From the NCBI RefSeq assembly GCF_026236535.1, contig NZ_JAHTMW010000004.1:186001-250000 (forward strand): a DNA stretch of 64,000 nucleotides. The letters run 5' to 3'. Each line of letters begins with the position of its first letter. Position 1 is the stretch's first letter. Positions 39,522 to 47,667 of the stretch are shown in pieces. Both the position numbers and the translations under genes were made by a program. This stretch comes from Streptomyces sp. SKN60. Its GTDB lineage: Bacteria; Actinomycetota; Actinomycetes; Streptomycetales; Streptomycetaceae. Under the pieces are notes generated by a model. That model saw only the letters and a list, made by a program, of their open reading frames with translations, did not search any database and had not been told where the DNA came from.

Positions 39522-42467
39522 ATGACCACCCCCGCCACCCCCTCCCCCTACGCGGCGCAGGCCGCGGCGCCCGGCCCGGCCGATCCGGTGCTCACCGCGC
39601 TCGGCGGCCTCGGCGCCCCGCTGGACTGCTCGGGTCTGCGCAGCCTGTCCCTGGAGGGGCCGTCGGTGCTCTGGCTGGTCGTGCACGGCAGCCTCGACCT
39701 GTTCGCGGTGGACGCCGGGCAGGCCGGTGCCTGGCACTTCCTCGGCCGGGTGGAGAGCGGCGCGCTGCTCCTCGGGCCCGCCGAGGGTCCCCGGCACACG
39801 CTGGTCGGCCGGCCGTCCCGGGAGTGCCTGCTGCGCCGGATCGAGCTGCGCGAGCTGCACCGGCCGGAGACGTACGCCCAGGGGTACGACGGCCATGGGT
39901 ACGAGGGCCAGGGGTACGGGAGTTACGGCTACGCGGGCGGCTGGGACGCGTACGGCACCCCGCAGGTCCCGGTCGCCAGCCCGCTGGAGGACGCCTTCGC
40001 GCTGGGCGTCGGCCGCGGCCTGCGGGTGCTGTACGAGGCGCCGCTCGACGCCCGGCCCGGCGACGGGCGGGCGGCCGGCGACGACGAGGTCATGTGGATG
40101 CAGGTGCCGCCGGGCAGCGTGGCGTACGGCGCCGCGTACGAGGCGGGCACGGCCGGCGGGCTGCTCGTCGACGCGGCGCTGTGGCAGGGCATGGTGGAGC
40201 AGCAGTACCGGCTGCTCTACGCCCTCGACGACTGGATCGAGGAGCGCGAGCGCGCGCAGGAGGACCGGACGGCCGCCGGTCTCGCGGCCGGCCGGGCGGC
40301 CGGCAGCGAGGCGGACCGGACGCTGCTCGCCGCCCTCGGCCGGTCCGGCGGGCGCGGCGGCCGGCGCGGGGCCGTGAGCGGGACCGCCGGGGTCGATGCG
40401 ACGCTCGCGGTGTGCCGGCTCGTCGCCGCGGACGCCGGGGTGGTGCTCGCGGAGTCGGCGGCCGGGGTGGCGGCGGGCGCCGGTGTGGACGGCGAGCGGC
40501 TCGACCCGGTCGAGCGGATCGCGCTGGCCGCGCGGGTCCGCACCCGTGAGGTCGGGCTGCACGGCCGCTGGTGGCGCGAGGACTGCGGGCCGCTGGTCGG
40601 GCGGCGGGAGGCCGACGGGGCTCCGGTGGCGCTGCTGTGGCGGCGCGGCGGCTATCTGGCCGTCGACCGGGCGGGCGCCCGCCGGGAGCGGGTCGGCGCC
40701 GACAACGCGGCGGACTTCGAGCCTCGGGCGGTGATGTTCTACCGGCCGCTGCCGGAGGGCCGGCCGACCCTGCTCCGGCTGTTGCGCTTCAGCGCCGGCG
40801 GCACCCGCCGTGAGCTGCGGGCGCTGTTGCTCGGCGGTCTGGTGTCGGTGGTGCTCGGGGCGACCGTTCCCCTGGCGACGGGCCGGATCCTCGGTGCGTA
40901 CGTGCCGGCGGGCGAGCGCGGTCTGATCGTGCAGACGGCGGTGGCGCTCGGCGCGGCGGCGGTGCTGCAGGCGGCGTTCATGCTGCTGCAGAACGTGGCG
41001 CTGCTGCGGATGGAGGGCCGGATCGAGGCCACCCTGCAGCCGGCGGTGTGGGACCGGCTGCTGCGGCTGCCGGCGCCCTTCTTCGCCGGCCGGTCCACCG
41101 GCGAGCTCGCCAACGCGGCGCTCGGCATCGGGGTGATCCGGCGGATGCTGTCCGGGATCGCGCCGGTGTGTCTCCAGTCGACCGCGGTCGGCGCCGTGAA
41201 CCTCGTGCTGCTGCTCGCGCACAGCGTCGCGCTCGGGCTGCTCGCCATGGCGATGCTGCTCGTGGTCGGGGCGGTGCTGCTCGGCCTGGGGCTGTGGCAG
41301 CTGCGCTATCAGCGGCGTCTCGTCGAGCTGGGCAACCGGCTCGACAACCAGGCCTTCCAGACCCTGCGCGGGCTGCCCAAGCTGCGGGTCGCGGCGGCGG
41401 AGAGCTTCGCCTACGCGGCCTGGGCGCGGGAGTTCGCCCGCACCCGGGTGCTCCAGCAGCGGGTCGGCCGGATCCAGAACACGGTCACGGTGATCGGCGC
41501 GGTGTGTCTGCCGCTGTGCACCCTGGTGATGTTCGCGCTGCTCGCGGGCCCGGCCCGGGGTGCGATGTCGGCGGCGGGCTTCCTCACCTTCTCCACCGCG
41601 CTCACCCTGCTGCTCTCCTCGGTGACCCAGCTGACCGGCGCGCTCCTTTCGGTGGCGGCCGTACTGCCGGTGTACGAGCAGGTCGAGCCGATTCTGGCGG
41701 CGGAGCCCGAGGTGCGGGCCGGGACGGTCCGGCCGGGTGTGCTCAGCGGGGCGATCGAGGCCCGCCAGGTGTCGTACCGCTACACCGAGGACGGGCCGCT
41801 GGTCCTCGACGGGGTCGATCTGTCCGTCCGGCCCGGGGAGTTCGTGGCGATCGTCGGCGCGAGCGGCTGCGGCAAGTCGACCCTGCTCCGGCTCCTCATC
41901 GGCTTCGACCGGCCCACCGAGGGCAGTGTCCTCTACGACGGGCAGGACCTTGCGGCGCTCGACCGGGCGGCCGTGCGCCGCCAGTGCGGTGTGGTGCTGC
42001 AGGACGCCCGCCCGCTGACCGGCTCGATCCTGGACTGTGTGCGCGGGGCGGAGGCGTACACCCTGGAGGAGGTGTCGGAGGCGATCACCCTGGCCGGGCT
42101 CGCCGAGGACGTGCAGGCCATGCCGATGGGGCTGCACACGATGCTCTCCGACGGCGGCGGCACCATCTCGGGCGGTCAGCGCCAGCGGCTGATGATCGCC
42201 CAGGCGCTCATCCGCAAGCCCCGCGTCCTCTTCCTCGACGAGGCCACCAGCGCCCTCGACAACGAGGCGCAGCGCGTGGTCATCGAGTCCACCCGCGCGC
42301 TGCGCACCACCCGGGTGGTGATCGCCCACCGGCTTTCCACGGTGATGGGCGCCGACCGGGTGATCGCCATGGCGGACGGCCGCGTGGTGCAGCACGGCTC
42401 GCCCGCCGAGCTGCTGGCGGACCCGACGGGTCTGTTCCATGAGCTGGTCCGGCGTCAGCTGACGTGA
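39522..42467 (+). CDS. Second NHLP-type ABC exporter with N-terminal sensor-like domain
   Basis: Fusion of 981 residues, larger than usual exporters. Residues 1-300 form a non-transport region with a beta-barrel-like stretch (VLWLVVHGSLDLFAV ... FLGRVESGALLLG) that resembles cyclic-nucleotide-binding or cupin folds, an unusual Tyr/Gly insert (YAQGYDGHGYEGQGYGSYGY, about 125-145), and charged helices. A second linker domain (about 300-430), a membrane domain (about 435-720) and an ATPase with Walker A GASGCGKST (about 778), signature ISGGQRQRL (about 882) and Walker B VLFLDEATSAL follow. It has no C39 domain. It probably pairs with the upstream exporter in a heterodimer. It ends 15 bp from the convergent glucosidase gene. 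Confidence 0.9.
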   Translation: MTTPATPSPYAAQAAAPGPADPVLTALGGLGAPLDCSGLRSLSLEGPSVLWLVVHGSLDLFAVDAGQAGAWHFLGRVESGALLLGPAEGPRHTLVGRPSRECLLRRIELRELHRPETYAQGYDGHGYEGQGYGSYGYAGGWDAYGTPQVPVASPLEDAFALGVGRGLRVLYEAPLDARPGDGRAAGDDEVMWMQVPPGSVAYGAAYEAGTAGGLLVDAALWQGMVEQQYRLLYALDDWIEERERAQEDRTAAGLAAGRAAGSEADRTLLAALGRSGGRGGRRGAVSGTAGVDATLAVCRLVAADAGVVLAESAAGVAAGAGVDGERLDPVERIALAARVRTREVGLHGRWWREDCGPLVGRREADGAPVALLWRRGGYLAVDRAGARRERVGADNAADFEPRAVMFYRPLPEGRPTLLRLLRFSAGGTRRELRALLLGGLVSVVLGATVPLATGRILGAYVPAGERGLIVQTAVALGAAAVLQAAFMLLQNVALLRMEGRIEATLQPAVWDRLLRLPAPFFAGRSTGELANAALGIGVIRRMLSGIAPVCLQSTAVGAVNLVLLLAHSVALGLLAMAMLLVVGAVLLGLGLWQLRYQRRLVELGNRLDNQAFQTLRGLPKLRVAAAESFAYAAWAREFARTRVLQQRVGRIQNTVTVIGAVCLPLCTLVMFALLAGPARGAMSAAGFLTFSTALTLLLSSVTQLTGALLSVAAVLPVYEQVEPILAAEPEVRAGTVRPGVLSGAIEARQVSYRYTEDGPLVLDGVDLSVRPGEFVAIVGASGCGKSTLLRLLIGFDRPTEGSVLYDGQDLAALDRAAVRRQCGVVLQDARPLTGSILDCVRGAEAYTLEEVSEAITLAGLAEDVQAMPMGLHTMLSDGGGTISGGQRQRLMIAQALIRKPRVLFLDEATSALDNEAQRVVIESTRALRTTRVVIAHRLSTVMGADRVIAMADGRVVQHGSPAELLADPTGLFHELVRRQLT

Positions 42468-42482
42468 GCGCCGCTCCGGTTC

Positions 42483-44069
42483 TCAGTCTTCCCGGAGCCA
42501 GACCGAGGTGTCCGGCGGGAGTTCCCCGGCCTCGGTGAGCGGGCCGCTGGCCAGGAGCAGCAGCGCGTGCGGGGGCAGTGGGACGGGCTCGGCCGACAGG
42601 TTGGTGACGTGCAGCAGGCCGTACGGGCGGCGGAAGGCGAGCACACCGGGGGCGGCGGGCAGCCAGTCCATGGGGCCGTCGCCGAAGCCGGGTTCGGTGC
42701 GGCGCAGGGCGAGGGCGGTGCGGTAGAGAGTGAGGAGCGAGTCCGGGTCGGCGCTCTGCCGGTCGACGGCGTAGCGGGACCAGTCGGCGGGCTGCGGCAG
42801 CCAGGGTTCGGTGGTGGAGCCGAAGCCGGCCCAGGGGGCGTCGGCGGTCCAGGGCAGCGGGACGCGGCAGCCGTCGCGGCCGGGGTCGGTGCCGCCGGAG
42901 CGGAAGTGCATGGGGTCCTGGACGCGGCCGGCCGGGATGTCGGCCTCGGGCAGGCCGAGTTCCTCGCCCTGGTACACGTACACGGAGCCGGGCAGGGCGA
43001 GGGTGAGCAGGGCGGCGGCGCGGGCGCGGCGGGTGCCGAGGGCGAGGTCGGTGGGGGTGCCGTAGGCCTTGGTGGCGAAGTCGAAGGCGGTGTCGGCGCG
43101 GCCGTACCGGGTGACGGTGCGGGTCACGTCGTGGTTGCAGAGGACCCAGGTGGCGGGGGCGCCGACGGGGGCGTGTTCGGCGAGGGTGGCGTCGATGCCG
43201 GCGCGCAGCCGCTCCGGTTCCCAGGGGCAGGCGAGGAAGGAGAAGTTGAAGGCGGTGTGGAGTTCGTCGGGGCGGAGGTAGCGGGCGAAGCGTTCGGCGT
43301 CGGGGAGCCAGACCTCGCCGACGAAGACGGCGCCGTAGCCGTCGGCGACGGTCCGCCAGGAGCGGTAGATGTCGTGGAGTTCGTCCAGGTCGATGTACGG
43401 GTGGGGGTCGACGCCCGCCTCGAAGTCGGCGAGCGCGGGGTCCTTGGCGAGGAGCGCGGCGGAGTCGATGCGGACGCCGGCGACTCCGCGGTCGAACCAG
43501 AAGCGGAGCACGTCCTCGTGTTCGCGGCGGACGGCGGGGTGGGCCCAGTTGAGGTCGGGCTGTTCGGGGGTGAAGAGGTGGAGGTACCACTCGCCGTCGG
43601 GAACCCGGGTCCAGGTGGGTCCGGAGAACTGGGAGGGCCAGTTGTTGGGCGGGAGTTCGCCGTGCGCGCCGCGTCCCGGCCGGAAGTGGAAGAGCTCGCG
43701 TTCGGGGCTGCCGGGTCCGGCGGCGAGGGCGGCCCGGAACCAGGCGTGCTGGTCGGAGACGTGGTTGGGGACGATGTCGACGATGACCCGCAGGCCGAGG
43801 GCGGCGGCCTCCTCGATGAGCTTCTCGGCCTCGTCGAGGGTGCCGAAGGCGGGGTCGACGGTGCGGTAGTCGGCGACGTCGTAGCCGCCGTCGACCAGGG
43901 GCGAGACGTACCAGGGGGTGAACCAGACGGCGTCGACGCCGAGTTGGGCGAGGTAGGGCAGTCTCGCCCGGACGCCCGCGAGGTCACCGGTGCCGTCGCC
44001 GTCGCCGTCGGCGAAGCTGCGGGGGTAGACCTGATAGATGACGGCGTCGCGCCACCAGTCGGCTGACAC
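42483..44069 (-). CDS. GH13 alpha-glucosidase (oligo-glucosidase type)
   Basis: Cytoplasmic glycoside hydrolase of 528 residues with the (beta/alpha)8 GH13 motifs in order: DIVPNHVSDQHAWF (region I), GVAGVRIDSAALL with the nucleophile Asp (II), VFVGEVWLPD with the acid/base Glu (III) and WVLCNHDVTRTVTRYG with the stabiliser Asp (IV). The N-terminus WWRDAVIYQVYPRSFADGDGDGTGDL is typical of oligo-1,6-glucosidase/AglA-like enzymes. It should split imported alpha-gluco-oligosaccharides to glucose. GTG 44069 follows GAAAGGA. It is the last gene of the alpha-glucan operon, 32 bp behind the second permease. Confidence 0.92.
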   Translation of the reverse strand: MSADWWRDAVIYQVYPRSFADGDGDGTGDLAGVRARLPYLAQLGVDAVWFTPWYVSPLVDGGYDVADYRTVDPAFGTLDEAEKLIEEAAALGLRVIVDIVPNHVSDQHAWFRAALAAGPGSPERELFHFRPGRGAHGELPPNNWPSQFSGPTWTRVPDGEWYLHLFTPEQPDLNWAHPAVRREHEDVLRFWFDRGVAGVRIDSAALLAKDPALADFEAGVDPHPYIDLDELHDIYRSWRTVADGYGAVFVGEVWLPDAERFARYLRPDELHTAFNFSFLACPWEPERLRAGIDATLAEHAPVGAPATWVLCNHDVTRTVTRYGRADTAFDFATKAYGTPTDLALGTRRARAAALLTLALPGSVYVYQGEELGLPEADIPAGRVQDPMHFRSGGTDPGRDGCRVPLPWTADAPWAGFGSTTEPWLPQPADWSRYAVDRQSADPDSLLTLYRTALALRRTEPGFGDGPMDWLPAAPGVLAFRRPYGLLHVTNLSAEPVPLPPHALLLLASGPLTEAGELPPDTSVWLRED

Positions 44070-44101
44070 GTGAGGTCCTTTCCGTCGGGTGCGGGGTTTG
44101 T

Positions 44102-44977
44102 TCAGCCCTTGAGGGAGCCGGCGGTGAGACCGCTCATGATGTTGCGCTGGAAGATCAGGAAGAGGATCAGCGTCGGCACGGAGGCGATGGTGAGCGCGGC
44201 GATCAGGACGTTGACCGGGACTCCGTTGGACAGCGAGTAGATGCCGACGTTGAGGGTCTGTTTCGCCGGGTCGGGCAGGGTGAGCATGGGCCAGAGGAAG
44301 TCCTTCCAGACCCCGACGACGGCGAAGATGGACACGACGCCGAGGATGGGGCGGGAGATCGGCAGCACGACCGACCACAGGACGCGCAGCGGGGAGGCGC
44401 CGTCCAGGCCGGCGGCGTCGAGGAGCTCCCGGGGGATCGAGTCGAAGAAGCGCTTCAGCAGGAAGATGTTGAAGGCGTTGGTGACGGACGGCAGCCAGAT
44501 CGCCCAGGGCGTGTTGAGCAGATTGCGTTCGACGATCGGCACGTCGAGCACGGTGAGGTACTGCGGGACGACGAGGACGGTCGCCGGGATCATCAGGGTG
44601 GCGAGCATCATGCCGAGGATCGCCTTGCCGAGGACCGGCCGGAGCTTGGAGAGCGAGTAGGCGGCGGCGATGTCCAGGACGAGCTGGAAGAGGAGTGCGC
44701 CGACCGCGTAGTAGAGGGTGTTGAGGAGCAGCGAGGAGAGGTCCATGACCTCCCAGGCGCGGCGGTAGTTCTCCGGCTCGAAGCTGCCGGGGACGAGGGT
44801 GGGCGGGGTGGCGACGGCTTCCTGGGTGTCCTTGAGTCCGCTGGAGGCCATCCAGTAGAGCGGGCCGAGGAAGACCAGGGTGAAGCCGGCGAGTACGAGG
44901 GCGAGGGCGGCCCGGTAGAGGGCCTTGCCGCGGGGCCGGTTCAGCCGGGCCGGTGCGATGAGGGTGCGGGTGGTCAT
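44102..44977 (-). CDS. Sugar ABC transporter permease (MalG/AglG type)
   Basis: CUT1-family inner permease of 291 residues with six membrane segments and the ATPase-docking EAA loop DAAGLDGASPLRVLWSVVLPISRP. It pairs with the MalF-type permease directly upstream (19 bp). No ATPase gene is in the cluster; Streptomyces CUT1 systems use a shared MsiK-type ATPase encoded elsewhere. Confidence 0.93.
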   Translation of the reverse strand: MTTRTLIAPARLNRPRGKALYRAALALVLAGFTLVFLGPLYWMASSGLKDTQEAVATPPTLVPGSFEPENYRRAWEVMDLSSLLLNTLYYAVGALLFQLVLDIAAAYSLSKLRPVLGKAILGMMLATLMIPATVLVVPQYLTVLDVPIVERNLLNTPWAIWLPSVTNAFNIFLLKRFFDSIPRELLDAAGLDGASPLRVLWSVVLPISRPILGVVSIFAVVGVWKDFLWPMLTLPDPAKQTLNVGIYSLSNGVPVNVLIAALTIASVPTLILFLIFQRNIMSGLTAGSLKG

Positions 44978-44996
44978 GCCGGTCTCCCCCGGGTTC

Positions 44997-45953
44997 CTAG
45001 GCGTCCTCGGCGCGGCTGAGCTTCACGTACACCGCCGAGAATCCGGCGAGGAGTACGAGCAGGAGCAGGCCGAGGGCGGCCGCCGCGCCGTAGTCGTTGA
45101 AGTTGAAGGCGTACTGGTAGATCAGGTAGACGACGGTCGTGGTGGAGCCCTCGGGGCCGGCGCCGCCGGTGAGCAGGAAGGGTTCGACGAAGACCTGCAT
45201 GGTGGCGATGACCTGCATGAGCAGCATCAGCGAGAGCACCAGCCGGGTCTGCGGGATGGTGACGTGCCAGATCTTGCGGAGGAGGCCCGCGCCGTCGAGT
45301 TCGGCGGCCTCGTACAGCTCGCCGGGGATGCCCTGGAGGGCGGCGAGGTAGACGAGGGTGGCGCCGCCCATGTTCATCCAGGTGGCGGCGATGACGACGG
45401 AGAGCAGGGAGAGGGCGGGGTCCTGGAGCCACTGCTGTTCGGGCAGGTGGAGCAGGCGGAAGAGTTCGTTGAGGAGTCCGTAGCCGGGGTCGTAGAGGTA
45501 TTTGAAGAGGAGGACGGAGGCGACCGGCGGGAGCATCACGGGCAGGTAGACGAGGAGCCGGAGGTAGCCCTGGCCGTGCCGGAGCTCGTTGATGACGAGG
45601 GCGGTGACGAAGGGGACGGCGAAGCCGAGGACCAGGGCGAGCAGGGTGAAGAGGAGGGTGTTGCGCCAGGCCTGCCAGAAGGCGGGGTCGGCGGCGACGG
45701 TGGCGAGGTTGTCGAGGCCGGTCCAGGTGCTGTGGCCGTGCTCGGTCTTCTGGAAGGCGAGGAGGACCTCGCGGACCATCGGGTACCAGGAGAAGAGCGC
45801 GAAGCAGACGACGGCGCCGATGAGGAAGCCGTGGGCGGTGAGGTTGCGGCGCAGGCTGCGGGCGAACCGGCCGGCGGGCGCGGCCTCGGTGCGGGGCGGC
45901 GGGGCGGGTCGGGGGGATCCCTTGGTGCGCGGGGTCAGGCCGGTGACCGACAT
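44997..45953 (-). CDS. Sugar ABC transporter permease (MalF/AglF type)
   Basis: CUT1-family permease of 318 residues with an N-terminal Pro/Arg cytoplasmic tail, six to seven membrane segments and the EAA loop YEAAELDGAGLLRKIWHVTIPQTR. It forms a heterodimer channel with the MalG-type protein. It lies 113 bp downstream of the binding protein gene on the same strand. Confidence 0.93.
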   Translation of the reverse strand: MSVTGLTPRTKGSPRPAPPPRTEAAPAGRFARSLRRNLTAHGFLIGAVVCFALFSWYPMVREVLLAFQKTEHGHSTWTGLDNLATVAADPAFWQAWRNTLLFTLLALVLGFAVPFVTALVINELRHGQGYLRLLVYLPVMLPPVASVLLFKYLYDPGYGLLNELFRLLHLPEQQWLQDPALSLLSVVIAATWMNMGGATLVYLAALQGIPGELYEAAELDGAGLLRKIWHVTIPQTRLVLSLMLLMQVIATMQVFVEPFLLTGGAGPEGSTTTVVYLIYQYAFNFNDYGAAAALGLLLLVLLAGFSAVYVKLSRAEDA

Positions 45954-46066
45954 CGGCGCTCCTTGTTCCTCGGTACGGGTCGGGGTTCCTCGGTACGGGT
46001 GGGGTGGGGCGTGGTGCGGGGGCCCGCGGGGCGGTCCGGCTGCGGGGCTGGACCGCCCGGGCGGGG

Positions 46067-47479
46067 TCATCCGTGGGCGAGGACCTGGTCGACCTGGGCC
46101 GCGGCGGTGGCGAGCAGCTTGTCGATGTCGGCGTCCTTGTTGGTGAGGATTCCGGACATCACGTTGTCGAGGACCTTGTAGATCTCCTGGGCCTGCGGCG
46201 GCTCGGCCTTGCCGGGGACCGGGTTGTCCATGAAGGTCTTGAAGTTGGCGACCGGCATGGTGGCGTTCTGCACGCGGGCCGCGTCGTCCGTGGTCTTGGA
46301 CTGGCCGCGCCAGAAGTTGGGCTGCGGGACGCCGACCGGGAGGCCGTCGGCCTTGGTGCGGGCCCAGTCGAACTGGCCCTTGCCGACGGTGAGGTTCTTG
46401 AAGTTCAGCCAGGCGACGGCAGCCTTGATCTTGTCGCCGGAGATGCCCTGCTTGATCATGTAGTTGTTGCCGCCGGCCAGGGTGTTCTTGCCGCCGGGGA
46501 TCGGGCCCATGCCGAAGTTCTCGTACTTGGCGCCGAGTTGCTGGACCATGTACGCGATGTCGTCGGGCGCGGCGAGGAACATGCCGAGCTTGTCGGTGGC
46601 GATCTGCTTCTGCAGGTCGCCCCACTTGAGCAGCTGGGTCTTGCCCATGCTGTCGTCCTCCCAGCGCATGGCGTGGAGGTTCCTGGCGACCTGCTTGCCG
46701 AGCTCGTTGTCGAAGGCGGCCTTCTTGCCGCTCGCGTCGACGACGTCGCCGCCGAGGCTGTACATCTGGGCGGTGAAGTGCCAGCCGCCGGTGTTGCCCG
46801 CGCTGTACTCGCCGTAGCCGGCGATGCCGCCGCCGAGGCCGGCGATCTTCTTGGCGGCGGCGCGGACCTCGTCCCAGGTGCGCGGCGGGTTGTCGGGGTC
46901 GAGACCGGCCTGCTGGAAGAGCTTGCGGTTGATGAGCAGGCCCATCGTGTAGTTGCTGGTGGGCAGGCCGTAGAGCTTGCCGTCCTGCTTGAGCGAGCCG
47001 AGGACGTCGGTGTCGATGTCGGCGAGGGCCGGGACGGTCTTGTCGTTGACGTAGGCGCTGATGTCGGCGGCGCCGTCCTCGGAGAGGACCTGGGGCAGGT
47101 CGGTGAAGTAGGTGTAGAAGACGTCGGGCTGGGACTTGGCCTTGAGCATCGCGGTGAAGCGCGGGGGCTCCAGGCACTGGCCGGGGGTGGAGCGGCCCTC
47201 GATGGTGACGTTCGGGTAGAGCTTGTTGAACGCGGCGACGTCCTCCTTCCACTCCTTGAGCTCGGCCGCCTTCGCCGCCGGGGGCATGCAGTCGATGGTG
47301 AGGGTCACCTTCGTCTTGGGGTCCAGCGGGGCGGACGGGTCGGTCGATCCGCTCCCCTCGGATCCGCCGTCGTCGCCGCTGCTGCTCGTGCCGCAGGCGG
47401 CGAGCGCGGTGAGCGCGAGGGCGGAGACGAGGGCGGCCGCGCCGGCGCGGCGGCTGCGGCGGAACCGGGCAACTCTCAT
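46067..47479 (-). CDS. Sugar-binding lipoprotein of the alpha-glucan ABC transporter
   Basis: Extracytoplasmic solute-binding protein of 470 residues with a twin-Arg-rich n-region and lipobox LTALAACG (Cys29). The mature protein follows the SBP_bac_1 pattern (DVFYTYFTDLPQVLSEDGAADISAYV, LYGLPTSNYTMGLLINRKLFQQAGLDP, PRTWDEVRAAAKKIAGLGGGIAGYGEYSAGNTGGW) close to alpha-glucoside (AglE) binding proteins. Given the neighbours, the ligand is most likely nigero- or other alpha-gluco-oligosaccharides. A Cys pair (IDCMPP and GQCLEPP) may form a disulfide. The upstream gap carries a CGCAA half-site. Confidence 0.9.
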   Translation of the reverse strand: MRVARFRRSRRAGAAALVSALALTALAACGTSSSGDDGGSEGSGSTDPSAPLDPKTKVTLTIDCMPPAAKAAELKEWKEDVAAFNKLYPNVTIEGRSTPGQCLEPPRFTAMLKAKSQPDVFYTYFTDLPQVLSEDGAADISAYVNDKTVPALADIDTDVLGSLKQDGKLYGLPTSNYTMGLLINRKLFQQAGLDPDNPPRTWDEVRAAAKKIAGLGGGIAGYGEYSAGNTGGWHFTAQMYSLGGDVVDASGKKAAFDNELGKQVARNLHAMRWEDDSMGKTQLLKWGDLQKQIATDKLGMFLAAPDDIAYMVQQLGAKYENFGMGPIPGGKNTLAGGNNYMIKQGISGDKIKAAVAWLNFKNLTVGKGQFDWARTKADGLPVGVPQPNFWRGQSKTTDDAARVQNATMPVANFKTFMDNPVPGKAEPPQAQEIYKVLDNVMSGILTNKDADIDKLLATAAAQVDQVLAHG

Positions 47480-47612
47480 GGGGGTCCCCTTCGGGCTGGG
47501 CGTGCGTGGCGTGCGGGGTGCGGCACACTCAACCACCGCCGACAGATGGACGCAAGATATCGCGCTGATTTCGTAAATGCTCGACAGGGACATGCAACTC
47601 CCCATGCAGGCA

Positions 47613-47650
47613 AGGCCGGTGCCCGTCGCGCGAACGACGTGCACCGGCCT
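47613..47650 (-). terminator. Long hairpin terminator after the glucanase gene
   Basis: A perfect 10-bp outer stem (47613-47622 with 47641-47650) continues, after one mismatch, into an inner CGTCG/CGACG stem. It lies 18 bp past the glucanase stop on the minus strand and separates it from the transporter operon. Confidence 0.75.
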
Positions 47651-47667
47651 GCCCGAAGGGCTCCCGA

